Position numbers and translations under genes: made by a program | In this document: piece after piece, positions 42,092 to 52,914 of the stretch | How the letters are laid out: each line of letters opens with the position of its first letter | How positions within the stretch are numbered: the stretch's first letter is position 1 | Assembly: GCA_963971225.1 (NCBI GenBank) | Contig: OZ020267.1 | Location: forward strand, 90,509,648 to 90,573,647 | From: Melieria omissa | Lineage: Eukaryota; Arthropoda; Insecta; Diptera; Ulidiidae | DNA length: 64,000 nt | Direction: 5' to 3' | Notes under the pieces: model-generated | Databases searched by the model: none | What the model saw: the letters and a program-made list of their open reading frames with translations, nothing else | Told to the model about the DNA's origin: nothing

Positions 42092-43546
42092 GGTTGGTTG
42101 GTTGGTTGGTTAGAGTGGTAATGCCCCAGGCATCCAATTAGCGCAGATGCGCCGTTTTGAAACCACTATCTTGATTCAACCTAGGTAGATGGTTGTTATA
42201 CTCCCGGTGACTAAAACCGCTACAGCCAATTCGAGAGGTTTAGAAAGGCAAGAAGTGAGCTTACCTTGTAGTCCTTGATTTCGTCAACGTTCGTAAACGT
42301 CGGTTTACCTAGAGTTTTCCACCGTCTCCTTGCTAGGGCCGGGCAATCGCAGAGAAAGTGTTGAATCGTTTCCTTTTCCTCGGGATTATTGCAGCTTCTA
42401 CAGCAGGTATTATGAGGAATGCCCATTTTGGCAGCATGCTCTCCAATGGGCCAGTGACCCGTGATGACAGCGGTGAGCCTGGCTGCATCACTCCGGCCTC
42501 TGTTAATTAATTCGGCTGATTTGTTCCTGTCGTACTTTGGCCATAAGGATCTGCTGATTTTACAGGAACGCATCCGAGCCCACCTGGTATCAGCTTTAGC
42601 AAGGAAGCCTTTGGAGATTTCACTCTTGATGGAACCAATTGGGATGCGGACCATTTCCGCTACCCGTTCCTCAAGTGCGGAACCCCCCCTGGCTAGCTCA
42701 TCCGCTCTTTCGTTACCCTCAATGTTCTTGTGCCCCGGCACCCAGATTAGGGTAACTTGGAACCGACGAGCCAGATCCATTAAGGCCTCCTTACATTCCC
42801 ACACCAGCTTGGATGTTATAACCAACGAGCCCAACGCTTTGATGGCAGCTAGGCTGTCAGATAGTACGCATATGCTGTTTTTGCAGGTGGTATCGTCCAA
42901 AGCCATCCTACAGGCCTCTTTAATAGCGAAAACTTCCGCCTGGAAGACGCTAGCTGTGTTGGGGAGGCGAATGGATTTGCTGAGCCTCAGCTTCTCTGAG
43001 TAGATTCCCGCTCCTACACCGCAGTCCATCTTTGATCCATCAGTGTAGATTTCGGTATCGCTCCCACTTGTGACTCTTCCTTTCTTCCATTCCGAACGGG
43101 TGGGAATACGTATGCCATACCTTTTCCCGAAGAATACAGTGGGAATTTTATAGTCTGTCTCCGCAGTGTGTGCATTTTGCAGTTGATCTAGTATTGACCC
43201 GTGCCCATACGGTTTATTCTTCCAGCATCCTATCTCTCTTAACCTGAGAGCACTTAGAGTGGCGGTGTTAACGATATGAAGATCTATCGGAAGTAAGTGC
43301 GCCAATACATTCAGAGCCTCTGTAGGACAGGATTTGATCGCCCATGTTGCTATCGCGCACGCTGTTCTTTGTATTCTGCTCAGCTTTGTGGTGTTATAGT
43401 CCCTCCTGAGAGCTTTCCACCAAACTAAGGAATATTAGGTCCGGACGGAGCCCCCATTTCCGACCAATCATCTTTTTACAGGCGTACAGAGCACAGCCCG
43501 CTTTGCTGACTGTGTTCGATGTTTGTTTTCCAGTTTAGCTTTGGGT
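42092..43546 (-). mobile_element. 5'-truncated LOA-type retrotransposon inside the RTE
   Basis: The element begins mid-RT on the minus strand with DPKLNWKTNIEH (about 43540) and ends in CCAA repeats (ttggttggttggttggttgg on the plus strand from 42092). It is flanked by an 11-12 bp duplication: ccggccacctt at 43547-43557 and ccggcccacctt at 42080-42091. The RTE reading IIRLRW|AGHV closes across it. The RT part has stops; the RNase H part is intact. Confidence 0.85.
42220..43305 (-). CDS. LOA ORF2 C-terminus: RNase H and cysteine motif
   Basis: A 361-codon open frame at the 3' end of the LOA copy. It starts in the RT thumb (LRLREIGCWKNKPYGHGS). The RNase H I domain follows: IYTDGSKMDCGVGAGIYSEK (first Asp), VFQAEVFAIKEACRMAL (Glu), CVLSDSLAAIKALGS (Asp) and WVPGHKNIEGNERADELARG (His/Asp). 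After it comes a C-terminal TAVITGHWPIGEHAAKMGIP and the CCHC-like CRSCNNPEEKETIQHFLCDC, a motif at the end of many LOA/R1-type ORF2 proteins. The domain is uninterrupted, but it is the tail of a truncated element, so a functional product is unlikely. Confidence 0.9.
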   Translation of the reverse strand: MAHLLPIDLHIVNTATLSALRLREIGCWKNKPYGHGSILDQLQNAHTAETDYKIPTVFFGKRYGIRIPTRSEWKKGRVTSGSDTEIYTDGSKMDCGVGAGIYSEKLRLSKSIRLPNTASVFQAEVFAIKEACRMALDDTTCKNSICVLSDSLAAIKALGSLVITSKLVWECKEALMDLARRFQVTLIWVPGHKNIEGNERADELARGGSALEERVAEMVRIPIGSIKSEISKGFLAKADTRWARMRSCKISRSLWPKYDRNKSAELINRGRSDAARLTAVITGHWPIGEHAAKMGIPHNTCCRSCNNPEEKETIQHFLCDCPALARRRWKTLGKPTFTNVDEIKDYKVSSLLAFLNLSNWL

Positions 43547-44346
43547 CCGGCCACCTTAGTCGAATGATTTTTATGTAGGTAATTTTGTCTGGGTGTTGGT
43601 AGAGGTTTTGGAGCTCATAGTTCTAACGCTTTCTCCATTCACCGTTTTCGTTCACTGGCCCAAAAATTCTCCGAAGAATTTTTCTTTCGAAAACTTGAAG
43701 TTTTTGTTCATCAGCATTGCAGATGGTCCATGTTTCACTTCCGTACGTCAAACAGGAAACGATAATTGCGCGGTACAGTGAAATTTTTAAACTTCTAGAA
43801 TAATTTTCACTAGTCAGAATAAGTTTGCGTACAGGCAAGTCAAAATTATGTTATCATCAATTTTGACCTCAAAAATGGGTTCTCTGTTTACCAAAACTTA
43901 TCCACATTATTCATATATGCCCTAACTGCACTTTTTGTTGTGTTTTAGATGCATTAAAACAATAATTTTCCATATATTCGTATTTATTGACAATATACTC
44001 ACAAAACGGTGCAGAATAAGTTTGCGTACAAAACTAATAACGGGAATTTCCAGTTATGCTTTTTATTTTTATTTGGAAATTTGTATTCCATTGAGCAGAA
44101 AAAGGACTGCAAATTATTTTTAAACGAATATGTGCTTGAAATTATATAGAAAGCAATAGAACCCAAGCAAAAAAAATAAAAATTGTTAAATGGATAATCT
44201 TACTAAATCTTTCCCAAATTGACAAAAAATTTCGTGAAATTAGAGAAAGTTTTCGAAGAGCATTTCGCCATTTCGAAAAACCATCTTAAATTTCGAAAAA
44301 AACCAGAAATTCATGTTTCTTTGCTACGATCTGGCCATTTTCTTAA

Positions 44347-45390
44347 GGGGGTCCTCTACTCTCGCGGTTTCGAAAAATCGAGTTTTTTTTTTTTTGCATA
44401 ATTTCAATCTATATGTATCTGAGATTGAGATGTGATTGGCCACAACTTTGCTTAAGGGGGTCGTCTAGTGTGACGGGTCAAAAAAATCGTGTTTTTTTTT
44501 TTTCATAAATCACTTCTAAAACATGTTTAGAAGACGTGTATAAATGAATTTTTGTAAATTCGAAGCCGTTATCAAGTTGCACTGGTAAACCGGAGTAGGT
44601 ATGCGGAGCGCATACCTACTCCGATCCAACTTAAAAACGCGTTTTTCTCAAAACACGTTTTTTCAAAACTGCTGCCACGATATCTCAAAAACTATTTCAC
44701 TATTAATGCTCAACTTTTTACACCATCTTGAGTACATTTCCAACTACAAATTAAGCTAAAAGAATTAAGATTGCTTCGTTACTTTTTTTTTCTTCAATTA
44801 TATGCACGTGAAAAATAGTCGAAAAACTCATATTTTTTTATGTTTAGGCAAAAAAATACTTTTTTTTGGAATTCAAACTTTCTTTTAGCTCAATTTGCAG
44901 TTTGAAGTCTCAGGAATGAAATGGCGTTTGGTTTTTTGATTTCAGATAATTACAACGCCCGGAATCATGGCAGCAATGGAGAAACTTTTTTTTTTACGTC
45001 TTCCTGTTGAGTGGTGTAACTCCGATACTAATCAATAGATTGGCTTCAAATAATTATAAAACTTTGTCGAAATGTACTCAAAGAAGAAATAAAATTCAAA
45101 AGTTATTTTACTTGAACGGTTTTTTTAATAATGACTGTCAAAAATGGCATAAAAATACGGCCTTCACACTAGACGACCCCCTTAAGCGGGACCATTGCAG
45201 TTTTAAAATCCATGTCATCAATGACATTTCAAGGTCGCGGGAGTTTTTTTCCTCTTCAAAAATGAAAATTTAAAGTCAAAACATGTATTTCTAAAAATAA
45301 AAAAAATTTTTTAATTGTATGCAGTAGATCTTTCGTAATTAATTCCCCAAATAACAGCTCAATTTCTTGCCTGAAGAGTAGAGGACCCCC
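44347..45390. mobile_element. TTAA-flanked MITE (GGGGGTC family), outer
   Basis: TTAA at 44343-44346 and 45391-45394; ends gggggtcctctactct and agagtagaggaccccc. About 320 bp of its own sequence surrounds an inner MITE of the same type. Confidence 0.85.
44456..45181. mobile_element. TTAA-flanked MITE (GGGGGTC family), nested inside the previous one
   Basis: TTAA at 44452-44455 and 45182-45185; ends gggggtcgtctagtgtga and tcacactagacgaccccc. 726 bp, AT-rich, no frame of note apart from a low-complexity 88-codon one. Confidence 0.87.
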
Positions 45391-46100
45391 TTAAGCTACC
45401 CAAGCAATAGAATTAGATTGTTTTGTGATCAAGGCATCATAATCTATGGCTAGTTGCATTCAATATCTTCACAAATGTACAGAAATATTTTATAAAACCC
45501 AGTAGCAGTGCCTTTATAAGAAACGTCATTAAAAAAACATACTTTCCCTACATTATAGCATGTAAGAAGCCCATATTTAGCTAACTAACAAGGATCACAG
45601 AATTGCTTTCGTGAAAGAGTCCATCAAAGAGTCTAGTAAACCGGATTTCCGGGACTATGTGTTGTTATCTATGGAGTAGGAAGATTTATTATTCTCTAAA
45701 AATGGTTTGGCATATTTGGCATTAAAAAGCAACAACTAATTTGAAGAGGATTCAGTTAATAACAAAAATCTGACATTAGCAGTAAAGCATAGCATTTGAG
45801 GGGGTGTGGTATGGGGCTGCATGTCTAGTAAAGGAGTGAGCAGGCAGTGTTGTTTTATTCAGACATGGTTCCGAAAGGTTATTTACATATTCTAAAAGCT
45901 TATGCAAGCCAAGGTTTAAAAATTTTGGATCAGGAGCCAACCAGTGATGTTAACTTTTTTTTTTTAAATCCCTACGCGACTTGAAAAAAATCCCTACTTT
46001 TCCCTACGCTGTCCAGCAATTTTCCCTACGAAACTCCCTACACTTATTTTCCAAGTATTTTGTAATATTTAAGGTTTTTTTTAATTTTTTGTGAATACAT

Positions 46101-47018
46101 TGTGACCGAAAAGTTTCCGGAAATTCTCATTTAAAATTCGCGCGCTGTATATTTTTCGATATTTTAAGTTTCTGTAGGTTGGTAGCACTGTCCTTAATTA
46201 CTATGCCAAAAATGAGCGCGATCTGTCAGACAGTTTGTTTACGGCAGCTGTTGAAACCAGTTCACCTCAGTAGTGCGTTGCGATTTTGTTGAGAATTTTC
46301 TTCAAAATGAGTACCGTGAACAGGTCTCTTTGGACGTGCTTGATCGTGCCAATTCCGATCCACTTTTCATGACGAGACATGGGTCTACGAGTACGACATG
46401 CAAACAAGCCAACAATCATCGGAATGGAGAGGAAAGGACGAGCCGAAACCGAAAAAACCACGCCAAAGTCGCTCGAAAATCAAGGTAATGCTGATTGTTT
46501 CCTTCGATATTCGTGGTGTGGTGCATCATGAATTCGTCCCTGAAGGACAAACAGTCGGTAAAGACTATTATTTGACTGTTTTAAGACGTTTGCGTGAAAA
46601 TATCCGCCGTAAACGGCCTCAATTGTGGAAGGATAATTCATGGATTTTGCATGACGATAATGCTCCCTCGCACCGAGCCAACATTATCAACGATTTTAAG
46701 GCCAAACATTCAATAAATACCATCGAACAGCCACCGTATTCACCTGATCTTGCACCGTGTGACTTTTTCCTGTTTCCCAAACTCAAATTACCACTCAGAG
46801 GAACGCGTTTTGAATCCATAGAAGACGTAAAACAGAATTCGCAGAGGGAACTCAAAGCCATACCGGAAAGCTATAAAAAATGTTTTGATGATTGGAAGAA
46901 ACGTTGGCATATGTGTATCGCTTCTAATGGAGCATATTTTGAAGGAGATAAAATAAATATTGATAAAGATTAAGAATTTTGCGTTTTATTTAAAATTTCC
47001 GGAAACTTTTCGGTCACA
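46101..47018 (+). mobile_element. deleted mariner
   Basis: The ends tgtgaccgaaaagtttccgg and the inverse ccggaaacttttcggtcaca lie about 0.92 kb apart inside the hAT element. The body lacks the 5' part of the transposase. Confidence 0.85.
46273..46973 (+). pseudogene. mariner transposase, 3' two thirds
   Basis: A deleted N-terminal part is joined near 46370 to THETWVYEYDM-like text; the first catalytic region is damaged. From 46490 the frame is good: IVSFDIRGVVHHEFVPEGQT, VLRRLRENIRRKRPQLW, SWILHDDNAPSHRANIINDF (second Asp) and PPYSPDLAPCDFFLFPKLKL (third Asp, 34 residues later). It ends WKKRWHMCIASNGAYFEGDK. The family is close to the copies at 53.3 and 26.5 kb. A frame change at about 46400-46490 and the lost DNA-binding half make it inactive. 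Confidence 0.88.
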
Positions 47019-48038
47019 AAGTAAAAGTCTCAAAAGTAAAAACCATAACATTTATTAATTCTTCTTTTAATTCATTTGCAACATGAAATCAACAAAACAA
47101 AGTTGTGCTTTGTACTGAGATACGATTTAAAACATGGAAACATAACAACATAAAAAAATTGTGCTTTGCACTGAGATACCATTTCATCACATTAAAAAAA
47201 TCAGTACAAAAATTACACTAAGACTAATTATTTATGGTCATACTACTCAGTGTATGAAATTTTCTTAAAGTCCTGTTCTTACATTGAAAAATTACACAGG
47301 TGATATATTCGTCTTCTAAGTAAGAGCGAATTATACAAATTGAAGTCAAATTGACATGGCTTGATGTGTTCCTTTTTTGTTCGAAAAAATTCTTCCAGAG
47401 TCTGCATTAGAATGTGGTAGTGCCGAAACATATTTGGCCAACTTTGACAAATTGGGAAACAACATTTGATCGTTAAAATTTTTAGTTTGACTAATTTGAC
47501 TTCAAAATTTTCCATAACCAGGGTTGTTTGAAAATTCCCTACATTTAGTGAATTTTAAAAAATCTGTCCTTTTTCCCTACGCACACGATTTTCGCTAAAA
47601 TTCCCTACATGTAGGGAATTTTCCCTACAGTTAACATCACTGGGCCCAACATTTCTTTCCAACTTTACAATGACTTTAAGGCGCAATGCATACGATGTGA
47701 AGCTATCTTTGCTATTAAATGGAAACGAAAATGTTCCTCCCAAGTCACCTAAGGTGCATTTAATTAAATATATAAAGGGTTACTTGAACTCCGAGCCCAA
47801 AAATCCATCTTCAAAGATATAGTAAACAAATATAACAATTCAAGGATAAACTATGAGAACAGCTGAAAAAACACATCATTTAATAAAATTTATGCCGAAA
47901 CTTCTGCAGGGAGCTCCAATAAGAGAAGCATATCCAAAAAGTTATTAATTTTTGGACAAAACTTAGATTAAATACTGTACACGTGATAAATTCACCATAT
48001 TGACAATTTGTCAAGTTTCTACTATTTGTCAAGAATTT

Positions 48039-48340
48039 TTATTTATTTATTTATTTATTTGAGTCTATTGTACAGTTAAGTAGCTTACAGACTAACTACA
48101 GATTAGTTACTTAAAGTAAGTGTTTAAGCTATGTTTAAAAGACAATTTGGAAGATGAAAAATCAATAAAATTATAAAGTGAATTAACTTCAGCCAAAGTT
48201 CTAGCCAGGGGCGCAAATTGGGCGTAGTTAGTACGACAGCAGGCAAGATTGAAAATTTCATAATTCCGCAACTGTTTGGCAGGAACATGAAAGTTGATTC
48301 TATCAAGCAATAAGGGACAGTCAATACCACCAGTAATTTG
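48039..48340 (-). mobile_element. 5'-truncated non-LTR insertion, 302 bp, with 19-bp duplication
   Basis: The minus strand encodes only the last 76 or so residues of an ORF2 (ITGGIDCPLLLDRINFHVPA, then CRTNYAQFAPLARTLAEVNS and SSSKLSFKHSLNTYF). It ends in AAAT repeats (atttatttatttatttattt on the plus strand at 48041). The exact duplication tactatttgtcaagaattt lies at 48020-48038 and 48341-48359. A clean example of target-primed reverse transcription with 5' truncation. Confidence 0.9.
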
Positions 48341-48389
48341 TACTATTTGTCAAGAATTTGTATTCTATTCCTAAAAATAAAAGCTCTTT

Positions 48390-48720
48390 TCTTGATAAAT
48401 TGTCAAAAGTGTGGATGCTATTGACAACAGCATACAAATTAAAATTTTGCCTATTGAAAATGGAAGAATTGGGCATGTTTACACTTTTAACGGTTGAGGA
48501 GGATAGAAGAGAAGAAATCAGAAGCAGAAGAAAACAAATTATTTGCCTTCGTTGGGCGAAGAAGAGTTCATGAAGAATTTCTGGCTTACTCGATCCTTGT
48601 GGCATCGATTAATTGAGCTATCTTTGCCCATACGCGTTCTGGCGGCATTGCATTTTTTGGACAAGGATCCTACCAAAAATGCGTTGGTAAAAACTGTGAT
48701 TTGCCTATGAGCCAATCATA
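48390..48720 (+). pseudogene. PIF/Harbinger transposase N-terminal fragment
   Basis: The frame shows RREEIRSRRKQI followed, with frame changes, by FMKNFWLTRSLWHRLIELSL, IRVLAALHFL and GSYQKCVGKNCDLPMSQSY. This is the N-terminal region of DDE_4-type Harbinger transposases (compare RVLAALRFLATGSYQ...VSQSSVSR). The CsRn1-type element is inserted right after QSY. The rest of the transposase is not found beyond it. TTGTCAAG motifs cluster on both outer sides (48.0-48.36 and 54.49-54.63 kb). Confidence 0.6.
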
Positions 48721-48937
48721 TGTGGCGGCAATGCGGCAACTCAGCAAATTTGAATAAACGAAATGCTTGTATCGAAGTAGGCCGTGCGCCGCAGTCGCGC
48801 CGGCAAACAGTTATTCATTCCGATTGCGTCTGTTGAATAAAGAACTTGTTGAAACGTGCAAGCTCTCGTTTTGTTTAATTTTTTTTTTGTTAGAAGCAAC
48901 CTGCCCTACAGATTTGTTTGAGGCAACAAGCCCTACA
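48721..48937 (+). repeat. CsRn1-type 5' LTR
   Basis: TGTGGCGGCAATG...CCCTACA. It contains an AATAAAG signal about 110 bp in and no obvious TATA box. Confidence 0.9.
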
Positions 48938-49027
48938 GTGTGACCCCGTTTTAAGAACAATTAATTAAAATTTATAAAAAAAATTTCGCTCACACATTCG
49001 CCTCCACCTAAGTCGAACGATGAAGAC

Positions 49028-49888
49028 GTGAACACAAACGGAGCGCGCCCCAAGCAACTGAGCCAGCCCACCGTGAGCGCAACAAATTCGGCGCCAGCGC
49101 TGGACTCCCACAACGTTGATGCAGTCAATTATTGCCGTTTGCCCCCATTTTGGGCAAGTAATCCAGAGTTATGGTTCGTCCAGGTAGAGGCCATGTTCCA
49201 GGCGTGCAGAATTTCTTCAGATAGCAACAAGTACAATCTGGTGATCACGGCGCTGGACTCTGATTCGCTTTTCGAGATCTCGGACATTTTGAAGTTCCCT
49301 CCCAAATCTGATAACTACACACACATTAAAACATGTCTGACTACGCGATTTACTGAATCCGCAGACCGCCAGCTGCACAAGCTATTCACGGAGCTGGAAT
49401 TAGGTGGCAAGCAGCCGTCTCAGCTGCTGCGGCAGATGCGATCGCTTGCCGGAGGCCGGACTTCTGAAGACGTGCTGCGCATTCGTTGGCTGGCGCTGCT
49501 ACCAGTAAGCACGCAGCGATTCTTGAAGATCTTCAAAGCCACGTCATTGGATGAGCTAGCCGCTGCAGCAGATGAGCTTATGGACAACTACAATGGCACC
49601 GACGTCATGGCCGTGGATCAGAGTACTCGTCGCCCCTCTTCGCCATCCATCAGCGCGGACTTACGCGAAATTAAGGATGCGCTTTCATCGCTCATCGCAG
49701 TCAACAAAGAGGTCCTTGCAAAGCTCCGAGAAGGCAGCAATTTTCGGTCGCGCTCACGTCCTCGCGCTGCTTCTCCAGCCCATGACGGAGTATGTCATTA
49801 TCATCGCAAGTTTGGCGACAAAGCGCAAAAATGTGTGTTGCCGTGTTCGTCGCCCCACCCACTTGCACCTGCACCGTCGGAAAACTAA
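49028..49888 (+). CDS. gag: CsRn1-type Gag
   Basis: A 286-codon open frame. It carries the lineage-specific Gag core YCRLPPFWASNPELWFVQVE, MFQACRISSDSNKYNLVITA and RFTESADRQLHKLFTELELG, then KQPSQLLRQMRSLAGGRTSE and LKIFKATSLDELAAAADEL. The C-terminus has CHYHRKFGDKAQKCVLPCSS, a CHCC knuckle typical of the CsRn1 clade instead of CCHC. The open frame starts with GTG; the first in-frame ATG encodes MFQACRI at about 49193. The true start may be lost or further upstream. The pol frame overlaps its end in a different phase, as expected for frameshifted translation. Confidence 0.88.
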   Translation: MNTNGARPKQLSQPTVSATNSAPALDSHNVDAVNYCRLPPFWASNPELWFVQVEAMFQACRISSDSNKYNLVITALDSDSLFEISDILKFPPKSDNYTHIKTCLTTRFTESADRQLHKLFTELELGGKQPSQLLRQMRSLAGGRTSEDVLRIRWLALLPVSTQRFLKIFKATSLDELAAAADELMDNYNGTDVMAVDQSTRRPSSPSISADLREIKDALSSLIAVNKEVLAKLREGSNFRSRSRPRAASPAHDGVCHYHRKFGDKAQKCVLPCSSPHPLAPAPSEN

Positions 49889-49899
49889 AGCCGCTGTCA

Positions 49900-52894
49900 C
49901 CCGTGCAGGCGACCGGCGACAGCACCACCAGCACTCCTAAAGAGTTCCGCCTATTGCTACACGATCGTAAAACGCACCTTAAATTCCTTATTGACTCTGG
50001 TTCTACCATTTCATTGATCCCAAAAACTGTCATTAACAGGAAACTTTCAGTAAACGAACTAACACTGTCCGCTGCCAACTCCACTACGGCCAGCAAGTCC
50101 TCGAAGTCAATTTCGGACTACGCAGAGCATTTAAATGGGCATTCACAATTGCTGATGTCAAGACGGCTATCATAGGTGCCGACTTCCTATCACAATATGG
50201 GCTCATTATCGACCTACACCAGCGCAGCTGTGCAAAATAGATGTCCACACGGTTTCAACGGTGGAGCAAAAGGCTGAAGACCCTTCACAGCATCCGATGC
50301 TCGCAACCATCCTCAAGGAGTACTTGGATCTCTCTCTGCCCAGCTCTGCACCGCGTGTGGATAGCCCCACTTCTATCAAACATATCGTAACAAGTGGGCC
50401 GCCAGTAGCTGAGCGCCCTCGGAGGCTGAAAAGCTGGCGGTGAAAAGTTATCGGCAGCAAAGGCCGACTTTGATCTGCTTCTCCATCATGGCGTCATACG
50501 TCCATCTAGCAGTCCATGGGCGAGCCCCATCCACATGGTGCCCAAGAAGTTTGGTGGGTGGCGATCAACAGGTGACTACAGAAGACTCAACGCTCAGACA
50601 GTTCCTCATCGCTACCCAGTTCCACATTGTATTTTCCAGCGCTTACACGGAAAATGCAACTTTTCTAGCATCGACCTCGTCCGGGCGTACCATCAGATAC
50701 CAGTAGCCCCTGAAGATGTTCCAAAGACCGCAGTTACAACGCCATTTGGACTTTTTGAGTTCCTGGGTATGCCACCGGGCCTCCGCAACGCTGCCCAAAC
50801 GTTTCAACGCCACATGGACAACCTCTTACGGTCTCTTCCATACGCAGCCTGTTTTATCGACGACCTGATCATATTTTCTAATTCCGTTGAGTGGCATGCC
50901 GAACATCTCTGCTGCGTGTTTGAAATTCTACGCCAGAATAAGCTCTCAATCAATCTCGCGAAGTGCAGATTTGGGAAACCCGAACTAGTGTACCTGGGCT
51001 ACACTGTCAACCAACATGGGTACTGGCCTCCTGCTGACAAAGTAGATGCCATCGTTTCGTATCCAAAGCCCGAGACTATCGCCGATCTCAGGCGATTCTT
51101 GGGTATGCTAAATTATTTCCGTCGTTGCATCCCACAAGCAGCAGCGACTCAGGCCCCGCTTAATGAATATTTGAAGAACGCCAAGAAGAAGGACAAGCGG
51201 GGGATAGAATGGATACCTGTTGCAGAAAAGGCCTTTGCGGATTGTAAAAATATCATCGCCACTGCCACCAGGAACGCATTCATCGCACCAACAGCACCCT
51301 TGGCCCTCTCCACCGACGCATCGGACTTTGCAATTGGCGCATCCCTTGAACAGTTGCAAGATAACGTCTGGAGACCGGTGGGATTTTTCTCACGTAAATT
51401 GAGCCAAGCGGAACAACGATATAGTACTTATGACCGCGAGCTGTTCGCTGTCTTTGCTGCTATAAAGTTTTTTCGACATCACCTGGAAGGCCGCAAATTT
51501 GTCATCAAAACCGACCACCGTCCTCTCATCTACGCCTTCTCACAGCGAGCTGACAAAGCCTCCTCGAGACAGCTAAGGCAGCTGGACTACATTTCGCAAT
51601 TCGACGCTGAAATTATCCACGTTAAAGGTGAAGAGAACGCAGCAGCCGATGCGCTTTCGCGCATTAATGAAATTTGTATGCCGACGAGTCTACCATTCGC
51701 TACCATCCAATCAGCCCAACAGGACGACAACCAGCTCGCTGAAGTCAAGCAAGACACTTCACTTAAACTGCAGCAGCTGGCAATACAAGACTGTCATGTT
51801 TACTGTGACATTTCGTCTGGCCGCGTGCGACCGTATATTCCGACAAGCCTCCGGCGGCAAGCATTCAACATAGTGCACAGCTCTTCACACCCAAGTGGCC
51901 GCGTAACAGCTCGTCATCTCAAAGAAAAGTTCGTGTGGCCCGGTATCAAGAAAGACGCACTACAATGGTGTCGTGAATGCATCGCCTGTCAGAAGTCCAA
52001 AGTCAGTCGGCATAATCGACTCATACCTGAGCACATTAGCATCCCCGATAATCGCTTCGACCACATACACATAGACCTGATTTACCTTCCAGCCGTCAAC
52101 AAATTAAGGTATTGCCTAACTATAATTGACCGTTTTTCCAGGTGGCCTGTTGCAGTGCCGCTGGAAGACATGGAAGCAAGAACAGTAGCATCAGCGCTCT
52201 ACGCCAATTGGATCTGCTCCTATGGGACACCTCTTACTATAACGACAGACCAGGGTCAGCAATTCGAGTCCGCACTTTTCACGGCATTGGCCAAAGTTAT
52301 TGGTGCTCGTATCATCCACACCACTCCCTACCACCCCCAAGCGAATGGAATGGTGGAGCGATTCCACCCACCCCCTGGCCGGAAATCCTGCCAACAGTAC
52401 TCCTCGGATTGCGGTCATGCCTGAAAGAAGATTTAAACGCTTCCCCTGCCGAGCTTCTCTTCGGTGCGCCTATTCGGTTGCCAGGAGAGTTCTTCGCACC
52501 CGAAGACCAATCTGCTAGCCCGGAGCTGTTCCTGGAAAAGCATAGGGAGCACATGCAGAAACTACGCCCAACAACGACCGCTCACCACGCCAAATCACGC
52601 TGTTTCATACTTAAGGATCTGTATACCTGCAGCCACGTTTTTCGCACAGGCCCCCATGAGGTATTACGCCGTTTCAACGACCGTGTATTTGTCATACGCA
52701 TTAACGGTATCGAGAAAGCTGTGTCCGTCGACTGTCTTAAACCGGCGTTCGTGGTCAAACAGGATCAACATCAGCAGGACAACACGTTGGAGCCCATGGG
52801 TAACACCCTACTGTCAAACACTATGGACAGACCACTTCGAACATATGCCAGAAAACCACACAAATCGGTATCGTTCGCCGCCTCCACCGGCTAA
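49900..52894 (+). pseudogene. pol: CsRn1-type Pol: protease, RT, RNase H, integrase
   Basis: Protease: HLKFLIDSGSTISLIPKTV (DSGS), then after a frameshift VKTAIIGADFLSQYGLIIDL. RT-RNase H-integrase, 630 codons open at 50535-52424. [57 protein letters not shown] and the active site [10 protein letters not shown]. RNase [37 protein letters not shown] and [11 protein letters not shown]. Integrase: [43 protein letters not shown] (Asp), [13 protein letters not shown] (Asp) and [13 protein letters not shown] (Glu). A small deletion at about 52370 shifts frame; the tail reads [20 protein letters not shown] and PSPAELLFG-like text to 52894. RT has FIDD rather than YIDD. Confidence 0.9.
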
Positions 52895-52914
52895 CCCTCT
52901 GAGAAAGGGGTACC

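Larger units (their letters stand above)
41845..43806 (-). pseudogene. RTE-type retrotransposon 3' end, split by a LOA element
   Basis: The right part (43806-43553, minus) reads ENYSRSLKISLYRAIIVSCL, TYGSETWTICNADEQKLQVF, ERKILRRIFGPVNENGEWRK and, after a stop, IKIIRLRW. The left part (42090-41860) resumes RWAGHVIRANNTYPPHEILF, RSKGRPKMRWIDGVDQDAKA and FQARDRKNWKSLLQQANTHP, then GLSG and a stop. The tail ends in repeated TGA/CAT triplets (41850-41870), a usual RTE-type 3' end. At 43807 it is cut by the left end of the large Tc1-like element. Confidence 0.8.
45942..47642. mobile_element. hAT element remnant or MITE carrying a mariner
   Basis: The ends cagtgatgttaac and gttaacatcactg are exact inverses with a CAG start. 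The flanks gagccaac and ggcccaac agree at 6 of 8 positions, a decayed 8-bp duplication. The phrase ttccctac recurs many times near both ends, probably subterminal repeats. A 78-codon minus frame (47279-47515) is not recognisable. The mariner at 46101-47018 lies inside. Confidence 0.82.
45460..47950 (+). pseudogene. Tc1-like transposase remnant, copy 2, split by a hAT element
   Basis: At 45.79-45.86 kb a degraded GGVVWGCMS block resembles the Tc1 MVWGCIS motif, matching copy 1 at 31.9 kb. After the hAT element (45942-47642) the frame resumes with FQLYNDFKAQCIRCEAIF, equivalent to the FQQDNDPKH catalytic block. It ends near 47.9 kb with EKTHHLIKFMPKLLQGAPIR and a stop, like the W..I..E..L..SMP-RL tail of Tc1 transposases. 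Many stops; no function. Confidence 0.6.

Noticed and set aside
47279..47515. hAT transposase fragment on the minus strand
   Set aside because: It is inside hAT ends, but I could not match any residue block to the hAT core or dimerisation motif, so I do not name it.
49020..49031. ATG at 49020 as the CsRn1 Gag start
   Set aside because: It is followed after two codons by a stop and is in a different phase from the Gag frame.
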